Positions 1 through 9,453 of a DNA stretch of 64,000 nucleotides are shown here, one piece after another. Under the pieces are notes generated by a model. That model was not told the DNA's origin, made no database searches, and worked only from the letters and a program-made list of their open reading frames with translations. This stretch comes from an uncultured Solirubrobacterales bacterium (GTDB taxonomy: Bacteria > Actinomycetota > Thermoleophilia > Solirubrobacterales > JACPNS01), in contig CAKZMQ010000021.1 of NCBI GenBank assembly GCA_937128795.1, forward strand, positions 155,565-219,564, written 5' to 3'. The stretch's first letter is position 1; each line of letters starts with the position of its first letter. The translations under genes were made by a program, and so were the position numbers.

Positions 1-1693
1 CGCCGTCGATCAGTGCATCGCAACCTGACCGCCCTCGAATCAACATTGCGTCGCCCTGTCCGACATCGAACAACGTGATCGAGGGGCGAACCACCGCAAG
101 GTTCGCTCGCCACGGGGCGGCGATCAGGGCGACGCAGACGACGCCAATCGCTAGCGCGCCACAGATCTTCACTGGTCGCGAAAACGTGGAGAGGACTGGC
201 GACAACGTCGGCGGCGGCTTGAGCCACCCATTCGCGAGCGCGGCCAGCAACACAATTACGCCGAAAGCTGCGATCAGGCCGCGAGATCCGAATGAATCGA
301 CGACGACCTCCGCGCCCGGGACGCTTGCCGCAAACTCCGCGAGCTCGATCAATGTTCCGAGCACAAAAGCGTTCGGAGCGTTCAACAGACCTCCTACCGG
401 GGCGGCCAGCTGGCCAATCGCGGCCGTCAACGATCCGAGCCAGACGATCATGCCGATCAATGGCGTCGCGAGCACGTTGACGGCCAGCGACACCAGCGAG
501 AATCGATCGAAATGAAACGCCATCAATGGCGCGGTCGCCAGCGTCGCGCCGAGTGTGGCGGCGAGCGCCTCTGCGGCCCACGACGGCATCATCGGTGCCA
601 GCCGGTCAAGCCGGCGCGCGACCGGCCCGGTGAAGGCCATGATCCCGAGCACGGCACAAAAACTCAGCTGCGCGCCAATGTCGGAAACGGCTCGCGGATT
701 CCAGACGAGCACCGCAATCGATGCCAGCAGTAGCGAATAGATACGCGACGAAGGTCGCGAGGCTGCGATCGCCGCCAGACCGGCAAGACCCATCACGCCA
801 GCGCGTACGACTGACGCTTGCGCCCCGCAGAGCGGAACGTAGATGCAGACCAAGACTGCCGGCACGATCACTCGACCGAGCCAGCCAACGCCGACCGCAG
901 TAAGGATCGCCCGCACAAGAATCACGATCAACAGAACGTTTTGGCCGGAGACAGCCAGAACGTGTGCCAAGCCAGAGGCGCGAAAATCCTCGACCACCGG
1001 TTCCGGAATGCCGTTGTCGCCGCCGAGCACCATTCCACGCAGCAGCGCGGCCGGCTCTGCGGCAAGCCCGAAGGCGAGTGCTCGCTCGGACCGCTCGCGA
1101 ATCGAATCGACGAATCCGTGGGCGCCGCCGCGGCGTTCGCCGGTAACCACGATCGTCCGAGCATCGATTCGCCGACGTATGCCCTCGCGCAGCAAATGCC
1201 GGGCGTAGCTAGCTGCCGGACCGTCGCGGGCTAGCGCATCGGCGACGGCTCTCGAACGGCCCTGCACTTCGATTCGGGAGCCGATCGAAACACCAGCCGG
1301 AGCCGGCCCCCGCGAACGCACCTCGACCAGTTGACGATTGCCATCGGGCAGGTCGACCCGCACTCGAAGCGTTGACCCGAATTCACTTTCGCGCACGTGG
1401 CGAACGAGATCGCCGCGGAGCTTCAGCAGCCGTGACGTCGGCGCGTCGGCCAATGGGTCCGCGTCGATTGCCGCAAGTCGCAGATCGCCCAGCGCGCCTC
1501 CCGCGATCATCATGCCGCACGCGGCAACGGCCACGTGGCCGGGAGCCCTGACGCTGAGGATCAGCATCGCGATCAGAAGCGAGACCAACAGCTGCCAGTA
1601 GGCCGACGCGCTGCCGATCGCCAATCCGAATGCGAGCGACGCCGCGATCACGTGGCGCGGGTACCGCGCGACGAGCGCCGCGGCGCGAATCAC
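1..1693 (-). CDS. comEC: ComEC/Rec2 competence channel, partial (C-terminus beyond the window)
   Basis: An open frame runs without a stop from a GTG at 1693 to the left edge (564 residues). ComEC forms the inner-membrane channel that passes single-stranded DNA during natural transformation. Residues 1-70 hold membrane segments. Around 239-253 is the competence-domain signature SGLAHVLAVSGQNV, followed by many hydrophobic helices. At 539-550 a metallo-beta-lactamase-like domain begins (ITLFDVGQGDAMLI, with the DVGQGD motif at 543-548); the rest lies outside the window. The GTG overlaps the comEA stop by 4 bases (GTGA), so the two are probably co-translated. This frame is easily missed because no stop falls inside the window. 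Family assignment is firm; competence of the organism is inference. Confidence 0.93.
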   Translation of the reverse strand, partial: MIRAAALVARYPRHVIAASLAFGLAIGSASAYWQLLVSLLIAMLILSVRAPGHVAVAACGMMIAGGALGDLRLAAIDADPLADAPTSRLLKLRGDLVRHVRESEFGSTLRVRVDLPDGNRQLVEVRSRGPAPAGVSIGSRIEVQGRSRAVADALARDGPAASYARHLLREGIRRRIDARTIVVTGERRGGAHGFVDSIRERSERALAFGLAAEPAALLRGMVLGGDNGIPEPVVEDFRASGLAHVLAVSGQNVLLIVILVRAILTAVGVGWLGRVIVPAVLVCIYVPLCGAQASVVRAGVMGLAGLAAIAASRPSSRIYSLLLASIAVLVWNPRAVSDIGAQLSFCAVLGIMAFTGPVARRLDRLAPMMPSWAAEALAATLGATLATAPLMAFHFDRFSLVSLAVNVLATPLIGMIVWLGSLTAAIGQLAAPVGGLLNAPNAFVLGTLIELAEFAASVPGAEVVVDSFGSRGLIAAFGVIVLLAALANGWLKPPPTLSPVLSTFSRPVKICGALAIGVVCVALIAAPWRANLAVVRPSITLFDVGQGDAMLIRGRSGCDALIDG

Positions 1694-2289
1694 GGTTGAA
1701 GTTGAGCGCGCAGTGACTCCAAGCGCTTGTCGCCGATCCCCGGCACATCGCCAAGTTGATCGATCGATCGAAAGCCGCCGATCTGTGTCCGGAATTCGAT
1801 GATCTTCTGCGCCAACCCGGGACCGATTCCGTCCAGCTGATCGAGTTGTTCAGCGGTGGCCGAGGAGAGACTGATCGGTCCGGTCGAGCCGCTCGCGCCG
1901 CTGGCAACTGCTGTGCGCGCCGGCACGACGACTTGCTGGCCGTCGGCGACACGAGCAGCAAGATTCACGCCGCCGCGATCTGCGCCGACCCGCCAGCCTC
2001 CGGCAGCGCGGATCGCGTCGCCAACACGATCGCCATCACGCAGACGGACGATTCCGGGCCTGCGCACGGCCCCGGCAACATGAACCACCATTGTCTGCGA
2101 GCGCGTCAAAACCCCGCTATCGGTGCTCGAGCCTGTGGCGCCCGAGGGCGCCCGCGCCGCGCCCGAGGGCGCCGCTTCCACATTTGTCGCCTCGGCAGAA
2201 ACCGACTGCAGATAACGCGCGCCGATCAGAGCCACGGCCAGCACCGCGGCGGCATAGACGATCAACTGTGGCTTGCCGACATCGCTCAC
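1690..2289 (-). CDS. comEA: ComEA DNA receptor/helix-hairpin-helix competence protein
   Basis: ComEA binds double-stranded DNA outside the membrane and hands it to ComEC. The protein has an N-terminal membrane anchor (about residues 8-27), a linker with a repeated APSGA-type stretch, a SLBB-like middle segment (VVHVAGAVRRPGIVRL) and a C-terminal helix-hairpin-helix pair (ATAEQLDQLDGIGPGLAQKI, then DVPGIGDKRL). The open frame extends to 2418, but I chose the GTG at 2289: it puts the anchor at the N-terminus and leaves about 150 bp for divergent promoters against the gene starting at 2440. It is followed directly by comEC with a 4-base overlap. Confidence 0.9.
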   Translation of the reverse strand: MSDVGKPQLIVYAAAVLAVALIGARYLQSVSAEATNVEAAPSGAARAPSGATGSSTDSGVLTRSQTMVVHVAGAVRRPGIVRLRDGDRVGDAIRAAGGWRVGADRGGVNLAARVADGQQVVVPARTAVASGASGSTGPISLSSATAEQLDQLDGIGPGLAQKIIEFRTQIGGFRSIDQLGDVPGIGDKRLESLRAQLQP

Positions 2290-2439
2290 GCGCCGCAACT
2301 TACGCGTGCGTGCGTTACAGATCAAGACCGAAACGCAACGATTGTCGAACGACCGCGAAACATGTTCGTCGCAGTCCAACCAACTGGCGCGTACGAACAT
2401 ACGTTCCATCCTTTCCATATGGCAAGATGACTAGTTCTG

Positions 2440-3735
2440 ATGGAACTCGTCCTGCTGACAATCCTCGTGCTCGTCGTGATCGCGCTGGCGGCCTACGTCG
2501 TGGTCCTCCAACCGCGGCAGGAAGCCGCGCGCAACAAAACGATGCTCGAAGAGTTTGCTCGCACGAGTGCCGCTCAGGAGCAGGAACTCGAGAATCGCCT
2601 CCTGAAGACGCAGACCCAACTCAGCCAGGAGCAGACTCAGTCGTTTTTGGAGATGGCGAAGGCCCACCTCAAGCAAGAGACAGAACTCGGCGCGCAGTCG
2701 CTCAAACAGCGCCAGACCGAGATCGACAAGGGCCTCGAAAGCATCCGAACCGAACTCAAGAACGTCCGCGAGTTTGTCACCAACACTGACAAGGAGCGCG
2801 TCGAAAGCATCGGGCAGGTGGCCGAAGCGGTGAAAGAGTCGCGCCACGTGACCGAGGCCCTGCGCCAAGACACCGCGAAGCTCAACGAGGCGCTCTCAGG
2901 CAGCCAGTCGCGTGGCCAGTGGGGTGAGCGAATCGCCGAAGACGTACTGCGGATCGCCGGGTTCATCGAGGGTGTCAATTACCGCAAGCAGCAGACCACC
3001 GGCGAAGGCAGCAGACCGGACTTCACCTTCCTTTTGCCCGACGACCGCACGCTGCACATGGACGTGAAGATGCCGATGGCTGCGTTCAAGCGCTACCTCG
3101 ACGCTCCGAACGATGGCGAACGCGATGTCGCGGCCAAGGAATTTCTGCGCGACGCCAAGCAGCGCATTAAGGAAGTCACCACACGGGACTACATCAACCC
3201 GTCCGAAGGCACGCTCGACTACACGCTTGTCTTCATTCCGAACGAGCAGGTCTATGGATTCATCCACGAGAAGGATCCGACGATCGTCGACTACGCGCTG
3301 CAGAACCACGTGGTGATCTGTTCGCCGCTGACGTTGTTTGCCGTGCTCGCGGTCATGCGTCAGGCGCTCGAAAACTTCCGACTGGAGGCGCGAACGAAAG
3401 AGATCCAGGACGCGATCGGTCGCTTCCGCAAGCAGTGGGACATGTTCACGGCCCAGATGGGCAAGGTGGACAACCAGATCCGCGGCACCGACCGCCATTG
3501 GAGCGAGTTGATGGATAAGCGCCAGCGACTGCTCGACGACAGCATTCGAAAAGTCGACGCGCTGCGCAGCGGCGAGGACGACGGCCTCGCGCTCGCTCGC
3601 AGTGTCGACGACGAGATCCTCGAACTCGCATCGGTTGAGGCCGAGGTGCTCGCCGCAACCGGCGAACCGAACGGCTCCGCCGAGGACGACTCCGGCGACG
3701 ACTCAGACGGCGACTCCGGGGCTCCGCTCTTCTAA
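2440..3735 (+). CDS. rmuC: RmuC-family DNA recombination protein
   Basis: 431 residues. There is an N-terminal membrane helix (2-23), a long coiled coil (about 30-150) and the RmuC nuclease-like core (about 155-370), opening with RGQWGERIAEDVLRIAGF and containing RPDFTFLLPD and HMDVKMP. The DFTFLLPD and DVKMP stretches correspond to the acidic/lysine residues of the PD-(D/E)XK-type fold assigned to this family. RmuC proteins limit recombination at inverted repeats; the biochemical role is poorly known. The last 40 residues are strongly acidic (EDDSGDDSDGDSG). It is transcribed away from comEA, and no clear Shine-Dalgarno precedes the ATG. Confidence 0.92.
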   Translation: MELVLLTILVLVVIALAAYVVVLQPRQEAARNKTMLEEFARTSAAQEQELENRLLKTQTQLSQEQTQSFLEMAKAHLKQETELGAQSLKQRQTEIDKGLESIRTELKNVREFVTNTDKERVESIGQVAEAVKESRHVTEALRQDTAKLNEALSGSQSRGQWGERIAEDVLRIAGFIEGVNYRKQQTTGEGSRPDFTFLLPDDRTLHMDVKMPMAAFKRYLDAPNDGERDVAAKEFLRDAKQRIKEVTTRDYINPSEGTLDYTLVFIPNEQVYGFIHEKDPTIVDYALQNHVVICSPLTLFAVLAVMRQALENFRLEARTKEIQDAIGRFRKQWDMFTAQMGKVDNQIRGTDRHWSELMDKRQRLLDDSIRKVDALRSGEDDGLALARSVDDEILELASVEAEVLAATGEPNGSAEDDSGDDSDGDSGAPLF

Positions 3736-3762
3736 CGCCAGCACCCCGCGATCCCGCATGGT

Positions 3763-3785
3763 TACTGAGCATTTACCGCTCAGTA
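3763..3785. promoter_or_regulatory. 8-bp inverted repeat, possible operator upstream of the MpaB-type oxygenase
   Basis: TACTGAGC (3763-3770) and GCTCAGTA (3778-3785) form a perfect inverted repeat with a 7-base spacer. It lies between rmuC and the promoter at 3825-3853. No T-run follows, so it is more like a TetR-type operator than a terminator. The regulator is unknown. Confidence 0.45.
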
Positions 3786-3824
3786 GAAACAGATACCGCA
3801 ATCTGCAAACTTTCGACCGGTTTG

Positions 3825-3853
3825 TTGCATATCTGACGAACTGTCCTTAGACT
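3825..3853 (+). promoter_or_regulatory. Sigma-70-type promoter for the oxygenase gene
   Basis: TTGCAT (3825-3830), a 17-base spacer, then TAGACT (3848-3853). This predicts a transcript starting near 3860 and reading into the gene at 3929. The spacing is ideal and both hexamers are close to consensus. Confidence 0.55.
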
Positions 3854-3928
3854 GCAGTTTCTTGCTGTGCGGCAAGGCGACTCATCGCCCCAATCTCGTC
3901 ATAGCTCGGTCACCGACCAACTAGTCCA

Positions 3929-4894
3929 TTGGAAGCAAGCCCGTCAACCGATCGTGCGGCTCAGCGCACGGGTAGCGAATCGGATTCCAAAAATCCGTTC
4001 AGCCGATTCAGTCGAAACCGACTGGAGACGCTCGACGCTGGCCTCGAGCGAGCCGATTGGGGACTGTTCGGCCCCGAGAGCGTGGCATGGAAAATTCACT
4101 CCCACCCTGCCATCGTCGTCGGTGGTTTCCGGGCGCTGATGATCCAGTCGCTCAACCCTCTGGCGATGGCCGGAATCGCCCAGTTCTCCGATTTCATGAC
4201 CGACCCGTTGAAGCGATTTCGTCGCACTGCGCAGTACGTCCACCACGTCGTGTTCTCCGACACCCAGTCTGCCCAGCAGGCCGCGTGGCGCGTGCGCAAG
4301 ATTCACGACCGTGTTCATGGCATCGACCCGGTCACCGGCAAGGAGTTCCATGCAAACGACCCGGAAACATTGCTGTGGGTGCACGCTGTCGAGGCCCACT
4401 CCTTTCTCGCCGCCTACCGCGCTTTCGTCGGCGGGCTGACCGAGGCCGACCAGGATCGATACCTCGCGGAGTACGTCGCCGCCGCAGAATTGATCGGCGT
4501 GCCGCGAGCAATGGTGCCCAGCTCGCGTCAGGAATATCGGGAGTACTTCGAATCGATGCTTCCGTCACTGTGCAGCAGTAAGGCTGCCGCAGAGACGATT
4601 CAGTTTGTAGCCAAGCCAAACCTTCGCCTTGTACCGGCGAAGGAGTGGCCCTTCGCGATCAACCTCAAGTGGGCCGGTCACGCATCGGTCACGCTGATGC
4701 CTCGATCGCTGCGGCGAATGGCCGGGCTGCCCAACCCCGGCCCCCGCGAGTGGATGCTCATGCGCTGGACCGCAGCGAACGCGAAGGCGATGGACCGAGC
4801 ACTGACGGTGGACACTGTCGCGACCGCGTTCGATCAAATGGCGCAGCGCAAAATGGGCACCGGGCCGATGCCGCGGTCCCAATCCCCGCGCTGA
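3929..4894 (+). CDS. Oxygenase of the MpaB/latex-clearing family (DUF2236)
   Basis: About 321 residues from a TTG at 3929 (start uncertain). The core matches the DUF2236 family of haem oxygenases that includes MpaB and the rubber oxygenase Lcp. WGLFGPESVAWKIHSHPAIV and DPETLLWVHAVEAHSFLAAY are typical, with several histidines (HHVVFSD, WVHAVEAHSF) as candidate haem ligands. In actinobacteria these are often cytosolic proteins of unknown substrate, and no signal peptide is seen. It has its own promoter and a palindrome upstream. Its 3' end is 3 bases from the convergent gene at 4898, leaving no room for a terminator. The substrate cannot be told from sequence. Confidence 0.8.
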   Translation: MEASPSTDRAAQRTGSESDSKNPFSRFSRNRLETLDAGLERADWGLFGPESVAWKIHSHPAIVVGGFRALMIQSLNPLAMAGIAQFSDFMTDPLKRFRRTAQYVHHVVFSDTQSAQQAAWRVRKIHDRVHGIDPVTGKEFHANDPETLLWVHAVEAHSFLAAYRAFVGGLTEADQDRYLAEYVAAAELIGVPRAMVPSSRQEYREYFESMLPSLCSSKAAAETIQFVAKPNLRLVPAKEWPFAINLKWAGHASVTLMPRSLRRMAGLPNPGPREWMLMRWTAANAKAMDRALTVDTVATAFDQMAQRKMGTGPMPRSQSPR

Positions 4895-4897
4895 GCA

Positions 4898-6631
4898 TCA
4901 GCGAACGCGGAATCGTCGATAGACCCTGCTCGATCTGCCCTTGGCCGAATCGACGGCGTACACCGCCATTCGATAGCGACCTCTGTTCAGAGTCTTGCGC
5001 CCGATCTTGCCGCGGAATCGGTACGTGTTCGATCCGGCCTTCGCTCGACGCTTCACGATCCGACCGGTACGGACCCACCGCACGCATTTTGCGCGGCGAC
5101 GATTCTTGCGGGTCGCTTTGCGGCAGGACTTTCCGACCCGACGCCCGGCTGTGCGGCGCTGCACGAAGACGCGCGCGTTGGCGCGCTCCGAAAGCCTGAA
5201 CGTGATGCGAGCCTTGCGGCTGCGACGCTTGAACTTGGACGGCTTCACCCGGAGGCGTGAAACCAGCGGAAGGGTGTCGAACTTGATCGAGGACACTGCC
5301 TGCGGTCCGCCGTTGCAGAGTGTCGTCTGGCCGGTGTGAATCAACTGCGTAGAGCAGCCGTCCGAGTCATGTGCACGGACCGTGACGTCGTAGACGCCGG
5401 CCTTGGCGTATTTATGAGTCGGCGTCGCCCCGCCGTCGGCGACCACGGTGCCATCGCCGAAATTCCACTCGAAGCGACCGAGTGACCCGAGCGGAATCGT
5501 CGTCTTTGAAGCGTCAAAGCGGGCACCTTTGCCGGGAGCGACACGCCTGGCCGCTGAAAGTGCCGCGATTGGTGCCTGCGCGGCGCGGAAGCTGATTCGC
5601 GCGGCCGTTGACATCGACCAGGGGAACAGCGGTGTCCACGAGCCCAGCGTGCCATCGGGACCGATTGTCGCGACCTTCAATCCCAACCCGGCGAAGTCGT
5701 CGTCTCCGACATACAAAAATCGGCCGTCCACGGATGTGACGGCAGTTTGCGGTTCGCTGATCGCGCCGGAAGCACCGGTGACCGTCATCGATCCGTCGTT
5801 GGCAACCGTCAAAACTTGCACCACATCGGCACTCGGGTTCGGCACGAAGAGGAACTTGCCATCAGGCGAAACCGTGAACGCAGAGTCGGTGTTGCCAGCC
5901 AAACCCTCCGCTTCGATCGGCGCGAGCGAACCGTCAGGTCCAATTGCGTACGACTGCATCGCACTCGTGTCGGCGTTCAGGCCGAACAGATATCGACCGT
6001 CCGGGCTGACCTGCAACCGATAGACACCGACCGGCCCGGTGAGCCCGAGCGAACTCACAGAACCGTCGGCGTTTATCGCATACCGCGTCACGCCTGCCGC
6101 CGAAACCGCGAACAGATATCTACCGTCTGGCGTGATCGCGACTTCGTAGTACTCCTCGCCGGCCGCCGTCGGCGAGCCAGCGATCTCGCTCATCGCGCCC
6201 GACGCCGAAAAGTCATAGATCCGCAATCCGAAACCGAGATCGCGCGTTGCGATGTACGCACGCGAACTGACTGGCGAAATCGCGATCGAAGTTCCTTCTG
6301 CGCCAGCAAGCGTCGTTTGCGCCGCTGCGATCTCACCACCAGGTGCGATCGTCACGCCCTGATAACCGCCCTGAAACAGGAACGCCGCTGCCCCGCGCGT
6401 CCCATCGGGAGTGCCGGCAAACGCGATCAAGCCCGATGCATTGGGCGGGCCCGTGAAATCAAAGGGTGAACCTGGTACGACAGTTCCGGTCCCGTTTGCC
6501 ACCGAGTATGCGGCGACTACGTTGTCGTTGTAGTTTGGAGCCAGAAGCGTGCCAGCCTGGGCCAGGGGAACGGCAAAAAACATGGTGATCGCCGACGCGA
6601 CCACACTCGTGAGGAACTTGATTCGATTCAT
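4898..6631 (-). CDS. Secreted beta-propeller/PKD protein with basic C-terminal domain
   Basis: 577 residues. A signal peptide (1-26, ending AQAG) precedes a lactonase-like seven-bladed propeller (about 30-345). The blades repeat motifs such as SPDGRYLF, TPDGRYLF and SPDGKFLFV. A PKD domain follows (about 355-445), with FEWNFGDG, HKYAKAGVYDVTV and two cysteines. The last 125 residues are a basic Ig-like domain (RITFRLSERANARVFV, a Cys pair around KATRKNRRRAK, ending FRVR) that I associate with Thermoleophilia secreted proteins. No sortase signal or membrane anchor is visible. Probable role: cell-surface or matrix protein; the ligand is unknown. Confidence 0.82.
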   Translation of the reverse strand: MNRIKFLTSVVASAITMFFAVPLAQAGTLLAPNYNDNVVAAYSVANGTGTVVPGSPFDFTGPPNASGLIAFAGTPDGTRGAAAFLFQGGYQGVTIAPGGEIAAAQTTLAGAEGTSIAISPVSSRAYIATRDLGFGLRIYDFSASGAMSEIAGSPTAAGEEYYEVAITPDGRYLFAVSAAGVTRYAINADGSVSSLGLTGPVGVYRLQVSPDGRYLFGLNADTSAMQSYAIGPDGSLAPIEAEGLAGNTDSAFTVSPDGKFLFVPNPSADVVQVLTVANDGSMTVTGASGAISEPQTAVTSVDGRFLYVGDDDFAGLGLKVATIGPDGTLGSWTPLFPWSMSTAARISFRAAQAPIAALSAARRVAPGKGARFDASKTTIPLGSLGRFEWNFGDGTVVADGGATPTHKYAKAGVYDVTVRAHDSDGCSTQLIHTGQTTLCNGGPQAVSSIKFDTLPLVSRLRVKPSKFKRRSRKARITFRLSERANARVFVQRRTAGRRVGKSCRKATRKNRRRAKCVRWVRTGRIVKRRAKAGSNTYRFRGKIGRKTLNRGRYRMAVYAVDSAKGRSSRVYRRFRVR

Positions 6632-6676
6632 TCAAGGATGCTAACGATCAGCAACCACTGAAATTCGGTCGTTCGC

Positions 6677-9232
6677 CTATTTGGCCACCAGGTTCACGAG
6701 CTTCCCCGGAACGACGATTTCCTTCACAAGCTCCTTGCCCTCGATATGCCCCTGCACCTTCGAGGAAGATTTGGCCAGCGCCAGGAGATCGTCCTGCGAC
6801 GCGTCGGCAGCGGCCGTGATCTTGTCGCGTACCTTGCCGTTCACTTGTACGACCAGCGTGATCTCATCGGAGCGCAGATAGCGCTCGTCGGCGATTGGCC
6901 AGGGCACTTCCCATACGCGCGCCGCATCAAGCGCGTCGTACACCTCGGCGCTCAGGTGCGGGGCAAACGGAAAGAGCAGTGAGGCGGCGGTGGCGGTGGC
7001 GAATCGCAGTGCGGCGGCGCTCGGGCCGCCCTCGGAGATCAACAAATCCTTTTGCTTGTAGAGCTCGTTCACTAGCTCCATCACCGCCGCGATGGCCGTG
7101 TTGAAGGCGAAGCGTCCCTCTTCCATGTCTTCGGTCACTTTGGCGATCGCCCAGTTGGCCTTACGCAGCACAGCAAGCGCCGCTTCGCTCGGATCGGTGA
7201 TCGCCGGCTCGGCCACGCCGGAGGACTCGCCGGTGACATTCGACACTTCCAGCCCCAGTCGCCAGAGGCGCGCGAGAAAACGGTGGACCCCTTCCACCCC
7301 TTCGTCCGCCCAATCGGCATCCTGATCTGGCGGGCCGATGAACAGGATGTAGCAGCGGGCGGTGTCGGCACCGTATTTCTCGACATAGCGCGACGGGCTG
7401 ATCACGTTGCCCCTGCTCTTGCTCATTTTTGAGCCGTCGCGGGTGATCATCCCCTGCGTGAAAAGGTTCTTGAACGGCTCGATCGCACCGACAAGCCCGA
7501 GGTCGTGCAGGGCCTTGGTGAAGAACCGCGCATACATCAAGTGCAGAATCGCGTGCTCGACGCCGCCGATGTAGTTGTCCACCGGCATCCATTCGTTGAG
7601 CACGGCTCGGTGCCAGGGCTCGCGATCGTTCTTGGCGTCGGTGTAGCGCATGAAGTACCAGGACGAATCAACGAAGGTGTCCATCGTGTCGGTCTCGCGC
7701 TCGGCCGGGCCATGGCAGGTCGGGCAGGTGACGGTCAGCCAATCGGTCGCGGCGGCCAGCGGCGACTTGCCCTTGGGCAGGTAGTCGTCAACTTCAGGCA
7801 ATTCAACAGGCAAGGCGGCCTCGGGCACCGGCACCGCGCCGCACTGCTCGCAATGCACGATCGGGATCGGGCAACCCCAGTAGCGCTGGCGGCTCACGAG
7901 CCAGTCGCGAAGCTTGTAATTGATCGTCGTCTTGCCGCGATTCGTCTCGCCGAGCCATGCAGTTATCTGCTCCTTGGCTTCGAGCGAGCTCTTTCCGTCG
8001 AACTCACCGCTGTTTAGCAACACGTCGCTTTCGGTCGACGAGACGTAGGCCGCGTCCTGTGGGACTTCGACTTCGTCGGTCGCCGGAGCGATCACCTGAC
8101 GAATCTCGATGCCGTACTTGGCTGCGAATTCATAGTCGCGCTGGTCGTGCGCGGGGACGGCCATGATCGCGCCTGTGCCGTACTCCATCAACACGTAGTC
8201 GGCGACGTACATCGGGATCTCTTCACCGTTGACCGGGTTGGTGATCGTACGGCCGAGATAGACGCCGGTCTTATCTTTGTCGTCCGCGCCGCGCTCCTCT
8301 TTGGTTTTTTGCCCCGACGCGTTGACGTATTCGCGTACTGCCGCCTCCTGCCCCGTACTCTCGGCAAGCCGCATCACGTCGGGGTGCTCGGGTGCCACTA
8401 CGAAGAATGTTGCTCCGAACAGCGTGTCGGGTCGCGTCGTGAACACGGGATAGTCGACGCCGATCGATTCACACCTGAAAACCACCTCAGCACCCTCGGA
8501 TCGACCGATCCAGTTGCGCTGCATAGTGATCACGTTGTCCGGCCAATGCTCGAGCTGACTGAAATCCTCAAGCAGACGCTCCGCGTAGGCCGTGATCTTG
8601 AAGAACCACTGCTTTAGCTGCTTGACCTCGACCGCCGCACCGCAGCGTTCGCAGTGGCCGTCGACGACCTGCTCGTTGGCGAGCACCGTCTGATCGTTCG
8701 GGCACCAGTTGACGGCGGCTTCCTTTTGATAGGCGAGGCCAGCTTCGAACAGCTTGAGGAAGATCCACTGCGTCCAGCGGTAGTAGGTCGGCTGATGAGT
8801 CCCGAATTCTCGATCCCAGTCGATCGAAACACCCCACGTCTCGAACTGTCGACGAAACTCGGCAATCGCCTCTTCGGTCGACTCGCGCGGCGGCCGGCCG
8901 GTTTTGATCGCGAAGTTCTCCGCGGGCAGACCGAAGCTGTCGTACCCCATCGGGTGCAGCACGCGCATGCCGTTTCGGCGGCGATAGTGAGCCAGCGCGT
9001 CGCCGACGGAATAGACCTTTAGATGCCCCATGTGCGGCTCGCCGCTCGGGTACGGCAGCATCTCGAGAACATAAGAAGACGGCCGCCCGTCGGGCTTGTT
9101 GCTGACGTGCCAAGTCTGCTCCTGGCACCAAATCTCCTGCCACTTGGGCTCGATCTTCGACGGGTCGTAACGCAGGTGCTGGACCTCGCCAGGATCAATC
9201 TCACGGGTCGGGTTGTCGCTTGTGTCGGCCAT
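6677..9232 (-). CDS. leuS: Leucyl-tRNA synthetase
   Basis: 851 residues, the usual bacterial LeuRS length. It charges tRNA-Leu with leucine and edits mischarged products. The HIGH-type motif is PHMGH (66-70). The CP1 editing domain lies at about 220-420 (TTRPDTLFGATFFVVAPEH). The KMSKS signature (GSKMSKSRGN) is near residue 600. The C-terminal anticodon-binding domain ends with ITLVVQVNGKVRDKI and the LeuRS-specific tail. It sits between rsfS/nadD and comEA in the conserved actinobacterial order, with accessory genes inserted on both sides. Confidence 0.98.
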   Translation of the reverse strand: MADTSDNPTREIDPGEVQHLRYDPSKIEPKWQEIWCQEQTWHVSNKPDGRPSSYVLEMLPYPSGEPHMGHLKVYSVGDALAHYRRRNGMRVLHPMGYDSFGLPAENFAIKTGRPPRESTEEAIAEFRRQFETWGVSIDWDREFGTHQPTYYRWTQWIFLKLFEAGLAYQKEAAVNWCPNDQTVLANEQVVDGHCERCGAAVEVKQLKQWFFKITAYAERLLEDFSQLEHWPDNVITMQRNWIGRSEGAEVVFRCESIGVDYPVFTTRPDTLFGATFFVVAPEHPDVMRLAESTGQEAAVREYVNASGQKTKEERGADDKDKTGVYLGRTITNPVNGEEIPMYVADYVLMEYGTGAIMAVPAHDQRDYEFAAKYGIEIRQVIAPATDEVEVPQDAAYVSSTESDVLLNSGEFDGKSSLEAKEQITAWLGETNRGKTTINYKLRDWLVSRQRYWGCPIPIVHCEQCGAVPVPEAALPVELPEVDDYLPKGKSPLAAATDWLTVTCPTCHGPAERETDTMDTFVDSSWYFMRYTDAKNDREPWHRAVLNEWMPVDNYIGGVEHAILHLMYARFFTKALHDLGLVGAIEPFKNLFTQGMITRDGSKMSKSRGNVISPSRYVEKYGADTARCYILFIGPPDQDADWADEGVEGVHRFLARLWRLGLEVSNVTGESSGVAEPAITDPSEAALAVLRKANWAIAKVTEDMEEGRFAFNTAIAAVMELVNELYKQKDLLISEGGPSAAALRFATATAASLLFPFAPHLSAEVYDALDAARVWEVPWPIADERYLRSDEITLVVQVNGKVRDKITAAADASQDDLLALAKSSSKVQGHIEGKELVKEIVVPGKLVNLVAK

Positions 9233-9246
9233 GCGTGGTCTGCGAG

Positions 9247-9274
9247 GTTAGTTGCCGAATTCGCGGCTACCAAC
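9247..9274 (-). promoter_or_regulatory. Hairpin in the leuS leader
   Basis: On the minus strand GTTGGTAGCCG (9274-9264) can pair with CGGCAACTAAC (9257-9247), giving 10 pairs including one G-U and one A-A mismatch, around a 6-base loop. It ends 14 bases before the leuS ATG. It is not a T-box: no specifier loop or T-box core was found. Function is unproven. Confidence 0.35.
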
Positions 9275-9453
9275 TATCGCCCGTGGTCGGCAGCCGGGAT
9301 AAACGCTACTTTGGAGTAACAACGGGTTACCGCGTCGGGGGGCATTAGGAGTTTCGAACCGACGTATACCCGAGGACAAGCCAGAACCAACTCATGCAAG
9401 GCAGACTTCCGCGAGCGCTCAGGACCAGCGCGGCGGAACACGAGGAGTAAAAA

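Noticed and set aside
9233..9453. T-box riboswitch upstream of leuS
   Set aside because: Only a simple hairpin is present; no T-box core sequence or specifier loop. The same was checked and not found before valS.
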